This document shows positions 44,552 to 55,200 of a stretch of 64,000 bases of DNA, one piece after another. Origin of the DNA: Cyclospora cayetanensis (taxonomy: Eukaryota > Apicomplexa > Conoidasida > Eucoccidiorida > Eimeriidae); contig NW_020312192.1 in the NCBI RefSeq assembly GCF_002999335.1, positions 186,001 to 250,000 on the forward strand. Direction: 5' to 3'. The stretch's first letter is position 1. Every line of letters starts with the position of its first letter. The notes beneath the pieces are model-generated. The model was not told the DNA's origin. It saw only the letters and a program-made list of their open reading frames with translations, and ran no database searches. A program made the position numbers and the translations under genes.

Positions 44552-47500
44552 TTTAGCGCAAGGGTTTTGCGGAAGGGGTGGGTGTGGGTTGTGCCATTAG
44601 GCACCTCGATATGTGCGGTCCTTGTGGGGGCCCCTACGGGCCCGGAGGGACTAAAGAATATGTCTGCTGCCAAGAATCACGTTGTACAAATGAGAGGGTT
44701 TGGAAAAAAGCATGGAGAAATCAGTGAAAAAAATGTCCAGGACATGCAAGGGGTGTCCTCAGCTGGTCATAGGGGGTAGGCCCTTACAAGGGGGCCATAC
44801 TCACAGGCTACACGTTTTTCAGCAATGAGAGAACTCCAGTTCTTTGTCAGTTGTACTTGTTTGAATTATGGGATTTAATTCCAAAAATAATTAAGGTAGC
44901 GGGGTACGCGAGGGTTCTTATAAGCAACCGCTACCCATGAATTGCCTACTCTCCAAGGAGCAGGGCAGTATCGATCACAAATTAGCGAGCGATTTGAGAT
45001 TGGGGTTTAGGCCGAATGTTTAGCGCTTTGAGCTTAGAGTATTCGGCTTCATGTCCAGTTCCTTGCATTGCCCTTTATTTCTAAATTCGAACACCAGCCG
45101 GAACTGGAGAGCTACGGCTGCATGGGTAAACCGTCCTATTGTGTACGCCGCCCAGGTGCGCCTTCCGCTGACTGAATCAGGGGATCTGACACGGCCGGGA
45201 AGCGGTACAGTGCAGAGCGCGAGCGGCGATAACCCTCTGAACGTGCAGTAACCAACGCGCCTCACGCAGGCCGCAGATGGCCTTTTGTAGAATTACAATC
45301 TGGGTTGTTCTCTCGGCGAAGAGTATTTCCCAGCCTTGAAGATCGCTGACTCTTGCTCCTAAACTTTCGAGCAGGGCAATAAACATGCCACACACGACCA
45401 GTGGCTGAAACGGGCAAAACCTCGAAACAACTTTCTTGAATTTCTTACCCCTTGAAGGTAAGTCAAATGGCAGCACCAAAGACAGTAGCCACGATGCGGA
45501 CATTAATATGGAACGGTGCGCACTCTACACACCTAGGAAGCCTGAACAACATTCACGAAATAGGCTTCATACGACGTTCAAACTAAGCTCTCCGTTGGGG
45601 GAAGCTTAGCTCCAAAATCAGCACAAACTAATAGGAAGCAACCGTGTAGTTTTTAAAGAAAAGCTATCTCCTTCCCCTATCCGTGTCCCACAACGTTCTG
45701 GCATGAAGGGACAGGGACTGCTAGGTTCTGCCTAGCTGCACCCTCTGAACACTCCGAGCACTCATAGCTAGTTGTACCAGCATCTACCGCACACGCATGG
45801 AACGTTGCTTCTTGCTGTATTGAGCTAATACAACTATGCTAAAAGTAAGGTGTATGAGCTCTCAAGCCAAATAGTCAGTTCCACGCTTATTCAAGCATAA
45901 GTAAGGTAGTAGAAAGTGACAGTGTAATAAGCCTCGTACATTTTTCCAAGTGTTGTGACTTTGGAGGCGAGCTGCTCTGAGTTGGCCGAGGACATACACC
46001 ATGCTGCCTGACAAGGCTCTAGACCGGGGTGCGCGCGGAAGCACAAAAGCTGGGCATGTGCATGTTTCACGTTTGTAGCAATATATGTACTCACACCTAG
46101 GTGAAACTAGTAGGAGTCTAAGGGCTTGATCACATCTACAAGTGTGAGCTCTTAAAGATGCCCGGCTAAGCCTTCAATGCAAAGGTTTGCGGTACCTAAG
46201 CTTTGAATTTGGGCGTATTATGCATATGTGTGATCGCTCAAGATGCTTGGCACGTTGATGGTCGTAAGGAGTAGACGCCATCACGCATGCAAGGGCCCGC
46301 CACAAACGAGTATAACTGATTAAAGTGTAAAAGATCCTCAATGGAGCGAAGCTCTCCTCCAACTCATGCAGGAAGGATTTTAGCTTCACATCATTTTCGC
46401 GCAAGTTTAAAATCAGCATTAACTCCCAGTTGCAAACGGCGAGAAATCGCGTGACGGAGGAGTGCGTGAAAGAATTTTCAGAAGCATTACTTTGAAGGTA
46501 GCCCGCTATGCAAAACTGCGCATTGCATTGGTTATATTTAGTTACGAAGAAGTAAAGCATTGACCATTTGTTTTGGCTGTTCTAATATCATAGCCATTCT
46601 TGATAACTGCTCGCCTAAAACGGTTGGCACCACTGTTGTGGCCGTTTGCGCTAGATGCTATGTGCAACTAGCTGTAAATGCTCCAAGTGCTTAGACTGTG
46701 CAGCAACCTCTGAGAAAGAGCAAGAGGAGGCGAGACATTTTTGGGTTAAAAAAACACCCAGCAACTTTCCGTTCGGTTTTATATTGCATCTGGACTAAAG
46801 TGCGTCCCTACGGCGGCCGTATATGCAGCCTTTCACTAAAATGCAACCCTTTCCGTGTTTGATGTCAGTTCTGTTGTCTACCAGCAGTGCGGACTATCTA
46901 ATTAGAAATATCAACCAAAAAGTCTAAGACTACTACAGCTTGATACGTTTAGCACATTTTTTCTGGACAGCGCTGAATGTCTCCGTAGACGCAATTAACC
47001 ACCAGCCGGTACATTCCCATTTCCCTTTCATGTCATGTCTTCCCCTGGATATCCTCAGAGCCAATGGAGTATGATAGATCAATGTTTATCAGTGAATCTA
47101 AGGGTTTGGAATTCTGGTCTTGGGTCTTCTTCTAAGAGCCAGGTGACCCTGTTTCCTAAACGCAAGAGGAGTTGTCCGTGCCTACGAAGGCATATGACTA
47201 GGATCGACTAGCTTGATACATACACGTTTTAAAAAGACAAATGCGTTTTTTACCCGGAGAAAGGTGGAAAGACAGCATGAGGAAAGTGAAACAGGGGAAG
47301 AAGACGGCAGACGCCTCCTCCTCGCCCCCGGGGTCTGCGTGTCTGCTTCCGCCATTGGTCAGCTCAAGCTAAGAATTACAGCACTACTCAAAGCCTTAGG
47401 CAGTGCTTTATTGGTGGCTGTTTTTTGCTTCAGGGTTTTCGCAAGCAGCACCAGCATGCTCCTGATGGGCGTGGTTGCCTTGCAGCAAACACCACCGGCC

Positions 47501-47947
47501 CGCATCAACCGTGCAAGCCGAGGGAGGAAGCACCGGGGTTCTCCCTTTAGCTCTCGTTTCTCTCATCTATTTGTGCTACTTTTTGTCAAAGAGGAGCTTT
47601 TACCCATCAAAATAGCAGCAACCAATGTAGGAAGAGGCCTATTTCCTACCCCGTTCCCCCCGTCGTTCCGGGTGTGTATGTGCAGCCTGTCGCTGATGCG
47701 CATGAGACCATTGCAATCCACGCAGCCACTTCAGTTCCTTCCATTATTCTTTTTAGCACTTGAAACGAAGGTAGCTCTCTCTGGTCTCTTGGCCTCTATT
47801 CTCTCCTCGCCGCCCAGTCCTCTTTACTATAAACCCCCAGCAACACAACCTCGACCAGCTTCCACTGCCCCCCTCTGCTGTCTGCACAACCGTCGACCGG
47901 TTCCTTTCTCTACATTCTCCTGTTTGCCTCGGCTGATATCCAACCTT
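44552..47947. other. Gene-poor region with dispersed repeat copy B
   Basis: About 3.4 kb. Positions 44552-45590 and 46830-47212 show no supported feature. The interior is the repeat listed separately. The last 735 bases (47213-47947) are stop-free in frame with the following gene but read as low-quality protein, and may be leader sequence. Confidence 0.5.
45590..46826 (+). repeat. Dispersed repeat, copy B, with inverted ends
   Basis: Counterpart of the repeat at 33213-34240. Here both ends can be seen. The block around 45740-45800 (GAGCACTCATAGCTAGTTG) matches, in reverse complement, the block at about 46650-46715 (CAACTAGCTGTAAATGCTCC). The outer part near 46760-46826 matches, in reverse complement, the left end of copy A (GCAATATAAA and flanks). 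The inverted termini may therefore be over 200 bases long and imperfect. The interior has no long open frame, so if this is a transposon it is nonautonomous or decayed. The left boundary is approximate. Confidence 0.55.
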
Positions 47948-49957
47948 ATGGATATACCTGGCTCCTTAAACATGGGGAACCTGGAGACTGCTCCGACTCC
48001 GGACTCTCCCGCGCGGTCCCTTACAGAAGCTGAGGAGACAGGGCCCGCTGCGGCCCCTTTACAGTCTCGAAAGCCATATAAAGAGGCCCTCTCGGCAAGC
48101 AAAGCAGCAGAAGATCTAGAAGACCACACCAGGGCTCCCAGCACTGGGACCATTCAACTTTACCCCTCATCCACCAGCATACCACTCTCCGTGCACGAAA
48201 TAGAGAGCGAGACAGATGTAGGGGCTCCCAGCCCGAGCCCCCAAATAAGGGGTGCCCTCTGGGGCTCGTTTTCTCCTCCAGACGACATAGACATCATCTG
48301 CCCTACACCGTACCAGAGCCAATGTGTTGACCACGCTGCCCCCGAGACTCCCGAGTTAGGCCACTGGGGGGCCCCCTGCAAGCTCTCTGGGCGTCAACAT
48401 CTTGATTGTTTTGGAGAAGCCGTAGTCCGTGCCCTTCAATGCGAAAAAGATCCTACGGACGTTCTAGGCGGGCCCTCCCACTGCCCTCACCTGGACGAAG
48501 CAGCGAAAGAAAGACAGAGGGCAATGCCTCCCTCCCTTCTTGCCCTCGATGAACTCATACGAGACAGGATGGGATGCCGTCCTGTACCTGGTTTGCACGC
48601 AAACACTCCCTCATGCAGTCCCCGTTCCTGCAACGCCGCAAGGGCCCCCACAGGGCCCCCTCTGCACACCCTCGTGGACCGAGAAGGGCAGCCAACGGAA
48701 TACCCTGTAACGCTTCCGTGGATTTCGGAAAAGCTTGCGGCCTTAGAAAAACCCCTACTACAAAGCAGTACTCGTGATGCTTCTGTGGAAACATCGAGGG
48801 CATTCGAGCCACCAGGAGAGCCCCCAGACGCCGAGAACAGCAGTAGCCAAAGCAACTCTGGTAGCAACAGAAGCTCCGGCAGCGCGATGTACAAGGATGA
48901 AAGCGAAAGTTGGACGTCCCCATATGTGTCCGCTAAGCACGCAGAAGAGATGAACCTGAGATCCGAAGGAGAGGTGGACCGCGTGTGCTGTGATGCCCAT
49001 AGTATGAGCATACAGGGCGCGCGAGGCAGCAGCAGCTACAGCAGCATAGCGGGCTCCTTGCAGGCTTTGAAGCAACTGTCACCTCGGTTGCATGAGTGTT
49101 CAGAGGCCATCACTCGCACTGTGCTACAGCGGAGGCGCTTGCTGCAGGGTCCGCTTGAGCGGCCCTCAGGAGGGCCTAAGTCGGCTTCTGAAGGAGGCTC
49201 CGATCCCCTATACGGAGACGCTTTAGAAGACATATGCTTGACTCTGAAAAGACTACAGCTGTCCATAGATCACTTCACCTCGGTCCTCTCGCACTGCGAG
49301 GGCAGGTTCCTTTCAGAGTCGCTCGGGATCCCTCTGGGTGAAAGCTCCCGTGAGGCCTCCCCCGAGGCAACTGGGTATGGTGAAGCCGCAGAGGAAAGTT
49401 CAAGAGCCCCTAGCAGCATCGATACCACAAGAGCACAAATGGGGTCTCCCAGTGGTCCCAAAGGGGGGGTGGATGAGGGGTCCTTATCTCCAGTCTTTTA
49501 CATCAAAAAAGCAACAACAAGTGCATATTCGGGGCTAAGATGTGGGGAGCTTCCTCGGGATCCGGTCCTCGGTCCCTGCGGGCAGTATGCCGTTGGATCA
49601 TGTCATGGCAGTAGCAACGAGAGCCTGGCGGGTGCCTGTTCTGCACGTTTAGTGAATGTGGCTTCTAAAGGTACCCCAATGGCGGCTGGCCTTAGAGGGC
49701 CCTGTCAAAATGTCTCTCAGGAGACTCACGGAAGCGGGGTTGGAGGCATCTATGAGGGTCCAAGTGAGGTGTTGTGCATGGGTAGAAGTGCAAATGCACG
49801 TAAGGGCCTATGGGTTCCTGGGTGTGATGCGACCTCTGTGTGCGCGGAGAAGCGAAGAGTAGAAAAGGTAAAGGGTGGAGTTCGGGCCCTCAGATGGGCT
49901 AGGGAGAGACTAAAAAGCCTTGTGCCAAGCCAAAAGAAGACGGACAGCACGGAGTAG
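47948..49957 (+). CDS. Ser/Pro/Glu-rich protein of unknown function
   Basis: A frame ending at 49957. I place the start at the ATG at 47948 (MDIPGSLNMGNLETAP), giving 669 residues. The same frame stays open back to 47213, but that part is Leu/Phe/Ser-rich, lacks the acidic and Ser-rich character of the rest and looks like leader or intron. An ATG eight codons further in gives MGNLET, an N-terminus that could in principle be myristoylated. The body is rich in Ser, Pro, Gly and Glu with a Ser/Asn run near residues 295-320. A helical segment of about 80 residues near 375-455 includes LQALKQLSPRLHECSEAITR and LKRLQLSIDHFTSVLS. The C-terminus is basic. No known domain; no intron needed. Confidence 0.6.
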   Translation: MDIPGSLNMGNLETAPTPDSPARSLTEAEETGPAAAPLQSRKPYKEALSASKAAEDLEDHTRAPSTGTIQLYPSSTSIPLSVHEIESETDVGAPSPSPQIRGALWGSFSPPDDIDIICPTPYQSQCVDHAAPETPELGHWGAPCKLSGRQHLDCFGEAVVRALQCEKDPTDVLGGPSHCPHLDEAAKERQRAMPPSLLALDELIRDRMGCRPVPGLHANTPSCSPRSCNAARAPTGPPLHTLVDREGQPTEYPVTLPWISEKLAALEKPLLQSSTRDASVETSRAFEPPGEPPDAENSSSQSNSGSNRSSGSAMYKDESESWTSPYVSAKHAEEMNLRSEGEVDRVCCDAHSMSIQGARGSSSYSSIAGSLQALKQLSPRLHECSEAITRTVLQRRRLLQGPLERPSGGPKSASEGGSDPLYGDALEDICLTLKRLQLSIDHFTSVLSHCEGRFLSESLGIPLGESSREASPEATGYGEAAEESSRAPSSIDTTRAQMGSPSGPKGGVDEGSLSPVFYIKKATTSAYSGLRCGELPRDPVLGPCGQYAVGSCHGSSNESLAGACSARLVNVASKGTPMAAGLRGPCQNVSQETHGSGVGGIYEGPSEVLCMGRSANARKGLWVPGCDATSVCAEKRRVEKVKGGVRALRWARERLKSLVPSQKKTDSTE

Positions 49958-52216
49958 GGCAGCTGCTCTCATCATGCATAGGAATATGCAGTTCTGAAAA
50001 GGGTTTGTTGTACGCACATTGGTGCGCGTAGTCCGCCTTATGCGGCCTGAAAGGATGCAAGGTGGGGCGCCTGGCCAGGTAATCACGGCCATAGGTACAT
50101 GTGGGTATCAGCAGTGCCTATTAACTGGTATCTGAATGTGTCAGAACAGTGACTGTGCTGTCACTGCACGGCGAGCTGCCTGCATCCTATGTTGTACTTG
50201 TGCTTGTATTATCTAAGTAGCTCGAGCCTTATTATTCTTAACAATAAAATGCGTTTGAGGTTTTGTCGCCGCCCTTGGCCCTCAAACCTGGTTTGTTGGG
50301 GCCCGTACGGGGGGGCCCCATTTGGTTCTGTTGCTGCGAGCTCAATGCATTTCCCATTTTACGGGCCCACTAGGAGACTCCTTGGGTGTCTCCTCATGAC
50401 CTTGAAAAAGCGTTTTTCGGGGGCTTTGCGTGGTGGAAGAAGTGCAGCAGCAACCTTTATACCAGAAACTCTTATGAATTGTACAGACACCCGTAAAAAG
50501 GCAGGCCACTCCTCCGCAGTAGTACGCTATTTAGAGCCCTTCTGCCTTTCTCACCTCTAGCAGAAAGACAAAAGAAGAAACTTGGAGTGATATTAGAGGT
50601 CACTACAGATGCGACGGTGAGTCTGCTAGCCTGGCCTGATTCCCCTAGATGAAACCAAACTTCAAAGTTTAATGTACTTGAATCTACCCAGAGTGACACT
50701 CTACTCGCCTAGACGAATGCCCTGCACAAATATATTGGATCTAAAGGGTATTTTATGATTAATTTAGTTTCGCGTGTTTACCTTAGAGGAGTAGGGATAC
50801 TCGCTCCCTTGCCCTTCGGGCAGGTTGTCAGCTATTCCCTAAAAGACCACTTAGTGCACTCTGCATCTTAAGTATGGCCGTTACGAGCAAGCAGCGACAT
50901 AAATACACTGAATTTATCCTAAATATTACTCTATTTAGTGAGTTCAGTACTCACGAAGTGGCCTTTCACAAGGCCACCGCAAATTTTGTTAGGAACAGCC
51001 CCTAAAAGGAAGCCAGCCACAGTGACCCTACAAGTCGTGCAATTAAACCACCCGTTCCCTAATTCTTCTAGAGCCGTTCGCTAGTAAAGGCAAAAATTAC
51101 ATCTAAATAAAACAAAAGAATCTTTCACTACTTTGAAGAAGCCTCCAGGACAGCCCCTCTTCCTCTCTGTCCCCCGCCGGGGGCTCCCAGCACAAACAGC
51201 CGCTCATGTTTAGGAAATACATGAGCGTACAATAAACGAAACGGCATCAACTAGGGAAAAACAAATCTATAGATTTCCAACCGAAATGTCGCTTTCCACC
51301 GAGGCAAGTAATTAGGCTGCTCACTGCCCTATAGGGGCTTATGAGCAGTGGAGTGTGAACCCCATCTCCTATGAAACTTCCAAGAAGTGATGCGCTCAGA
51401 ACAAATAGGATGTCACATGGATCTAGGCATAGGGTCTGTGATTTTGGGTAAACGTCTGCTTTTTGGCTGCAGGATCGATGCCCGTTGCATTCGCGTCCTT
51501 CATGCAGTGTGAGACCGCAGCCCTCCTCACTGACCTGTACCCCGCCCGTGCTGTTCAGGAGCAACTCTCCGTCTCGAATAGCATCCACAGAGGACCGATT
51601 TCAGCTAATAGTGGTGCACGTGTCACCCACCCGTGGTTAATACATCTTTTACATCAGACCCTTCTAACTCCTACGTGCTGCTCTAGCCGACTCAGTTTCT
51701 GTTGTAGTTGCTGCGGCTGCAGGGTCTGGGACGGGAGTCTCGTCATCATCACTGTGGCTTTGATTCGAGCCTCCGCAGGAGCTCAGGCAGTTTAGAGCTC
51801 TCGGGAGAGAGGCATCGTGATTTTGTCTGTGCCCGTGAGACTCCCTCCACAGCTTAACTTCCCCTCGTGTCTCTTCGCCCTCCTCGTTTTCCGTTGATGG
51901 CCTCCTTTTCCTATGCCTCTACACATTGTCTCTCTCTTGGTGCCCTTTTTTTCTGTATCTATTCTTCCTAGTCTGTTGCTTGTGTCTTCTTGCATGGTCC
52001 TCCAACCATGTGCTGCATCTCTCCCTTCGCCTATTCTCAAGCCTTCGTATCTCGTGATATTATAGGCCCCCTAATGGTGCTAGTATGATACCGCTGAACA
52101 AGCCAGTACTAGCGAAAGCCAATCTAGATGCTGCTGCACGCTGCAACAGTATGAAATGATACTTGAAAAGCTACTGTCACGCAGGCCATGGCCGTTGCCC
52201 TTCCGGCCGCTTCCAG
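49958..52216. other. Intergenic region, possibly with 5' exons of the coiled-coil gene
   Basis: About 2.3 kb. AATAAA hexamers at 50242 and 51231 are possible 3' signals of the preceding gene. The first coding exon or exons of the coiled-coil gene must lie here or just inside 52150-52216, but I could not identify them with matching phase. No other feature is seen. Confidence 0.4.
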
Positions 52217-55200
52217 AGTGAGGGGCGACGAGAGACAGAGCTCTCAGCCCTACGACAAAGAATCACCTCATTAGAGGCTAATGAGAGGGCCCTTCTTTCT
52301 GATATGCAAAAAAAGGAGGCCCTCGTACAGGCATCGGTAGAAGCAGCAAGGGGTAGTGGAGACGGACTCAAAAGCCTCATGAGGCAAGGCCCTTCATTTT
52401 GAGATTAGGAATTAAGTACTACAGATTCATGGCCTGTGCTTCAAGCAAAACATTATGCAACAAGTGAAAGATTCGAACGATTATTGGAAAACATCCGCAG
52501 CGAACATATATGTCATTTACGGTCACTAACAGGGGGTTTACTGGTGTACGGCGCATCCGTTGACAGCGGCGTGCATCGAGGCCCCTAAGCTTTCATTGAT
52601 CGGAGGGGGCTCCTAAATGGCGCCAAAACCCGACGGAGTTTGTGTGCAGGGAGTTGCGGGATCTGCAGCAGCAGTGCGCAGAGCAGACAGCGGAGATTGC
52701 GAGCCTGAAGGGCGAGCTGGCCATCTGCAAAACGAAGCAAGGCAAACCCTTCAACCTAGAGCCTAGGGATCCTCCTTTCACTAGCTTTTCCACCTTATTT
52801 GGCAGAACCATGCACACACCAAGGTTGCTTATAACGATAACTACTGCTGCACTCTATTCAACTATAGCTGCTAATGCTACCCCAACTCCGAATGATATCA
52901 GTGCTAAAGCGTCTGCTCCTGCCGTTCTTAGAATGTTTCGACGCGTACTGATTTCTCTGCTGAAGCCGTTGCAGCAAGTGCTGTTTCTGGTGATGATATT
53001 GGCGGGCTTTAGGCGTGAAGGTTTGGAGGCATGGCAGCGACAGAAGGAAGCTCGGGGTGACGGTCCTGAGGTGGCGTCCCTTCGCTCGCAGCTTGCCGCA
53101 GCGCGCCTAGCTGCGCAAGAGGCGGAGCATCAGAAGCAAAGGCTAAAGCAAAGGTTTGCTGAGATGGAGAATGACATGCTGAAATACAAAACAAGGGAAG
53201 AGCAACAGCATGAGGAGACAGTCACTGAACTCTCAAGGAAGCTCAGAGCAGCTAAAGTCATGCACAACCCTGAGCTCCCAGCGCAGATGAAAAAATATTC
53301 ATCGGAGGGGACGCGCCCCTAAGCTAAAATCCTTGACCGGCGCCACTAAGCACTAAATGTTAACTCTTAAAGGGAAACCAGAGGCTTGTGGGAATGACGA
53401 ATATCTTGACGTAACAGCATCCTTAGCAAGCTCTGGGAGGGGTATGGGCATAAGTAGCATAAATGTGTCAGTGCAGGAGCAGCAGGAAATATAGTGACAG
53501 ACTAAGAACCAGAAAATCAGGAAACTGCTGTTTGGTTGTGGTGCATGACTGTAGGTGCGAGTGTCTCAGCTTAAGACGGAAAAGGCTGAGGTGGAGCTAG
53601 AACAGCAAAGACTCCGACAAGCGGCGGCAGCTAAAACTCAGGAGACAGAGACAGCACGAATTCAGCTGGAAAGCAAGGAATCAGAGGCAGAAGCCCTCAA
53701 AATAGACTTCCAACGAATGAAACAGCAGCTACAAAACGAAAAAGCTGTAATAAGCCACCTTTAACAAACTACAATATGATTATTCCCCAATTCGGCAGCC
53801 TTGCAGTTCAAGTTAGAATCAACCTCCCCTGCGAGGTTCTTAAAAGGCATTTGGGGTGGAAGCCCAGCACTTACGATTCGCTGCTTAGGGTTTTATGTGC
53901 AGGCCCGGGAATCCCAGGAAGCCGAATGCCGGCGTCTCTCTGAGGCTCTAGAGGCTGTGCAACAGGAAGCAGCAGAGACACATCGAACTTTGACTGCAGC
54001 GGCAGCAGCAGCGTCAGCCGAATGGGAGGCCCGCATTCGGGTGATGCAAAAAGAGGCAGTGCAGCAGCAAGAGGAAGCGCTTCGAGCTGCATCGGATGAA
54101 AGACGAAGGGCTCTAGATGACCTCAGGTACAGCACGGGGAGTCCCCCTGCCCATGCCCCTTGGAAACCCCTCTCTCTCGAGCTTCGCTCTCATGCAGGTG
54201 TTCTCTCGAAATTCTTACTCAAAGGTCTTCCTCATTTGCATATAATCACAAATGCTTGTAGTGTATTTGTTTGCTGCTTGGGCTTTGTGCTTAGAGAGGA
54301 GCTGCGGTGTTTGCACGGCGAAGAGGCTGAACTGCTGCGGACCCAGATATTACAGCGGGGAGAAGAAAGTGATAAACTACGCAGACAGTGCAAGGTTCTA
54401 ACACAGAAGCTGGAGGAGACATCTGCTCATTTAGAACGCCTCAAGGCTGTCACTAGAAAAGACAAAGTCCAGATAGGGGTAGCTGAAGTTTATGACCAAT
54501 AGTTTTACTTGTCATCTAGAAGCTAAAAGAGCCGGCTGCTCTTGTACAAAAAGAATACAGACTGATACTTCTGTGATTCACAGCCTAGGTCTCGCTCTCT
54601 CTCTACATCGTTTTTGGATGGGCGGCCTTGCATGTGTGAAGGCACAGACAAGAGCATGCATATGAACGCAAGGGACTGCATGTGGGAAGTTTTGTTGGCT
54701 GCGCTGAATGAATTACATGCTTGCAGACCACCTGTCACTAGGTGTCCCTTATTGCCCTGTCCCTATAACAGGCATATCCAAACCCCTAACCATTCAAGTT
54801 TTTGACTGCAGGAGCTGGAGGGTAGGATTCAGAGCCTCCATGAGGATCAGGGAGCGCAACAGCAGCAGCTGTCACTTCAACAGCAGCAAGTGTCTCTGCT
54901 GGAGCAGGAGAAGGAGTGCCTGTCTAGAGAGGCAGAGGCACTGCAGCACACGAGCCGCAAGACACAGCACCAGCTCAAGGAGGCACAGGGAGCCCTCGAC
55001 ACAGCAGAGGCCTTTAGGAGGGCTCTCGAAAGGGAAAAAGAAACGCTTAATCAGAAGCTCCATCAAATACAAGTGGAACACGCTAAGGTGCACAAAGGCT
55101 TCCACTCGTTGCTTTCTTCGTCTGCCTTAACTTGAGGCCGCAGAAGAAACAGGGTTTGGGACCTGGGGCTTGGAGCAAAGGAAAGTAGAGCTCCAGTGGG

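Noticed and set aside
47213..47947. 735-base in-frame 5' extension of the Ser/Pro-rich gene
   Set aside because: Composition differs from the rest of the protein and looks like untranslated or intronic sequence; transcript data are needed to include it.
52642..53322. Continuous 226-codon frame read as one exon
   Set aside because: Heptad character breaks off sharply within it; a phase-compatible GC-AG intron explains the non-coiled middle better.
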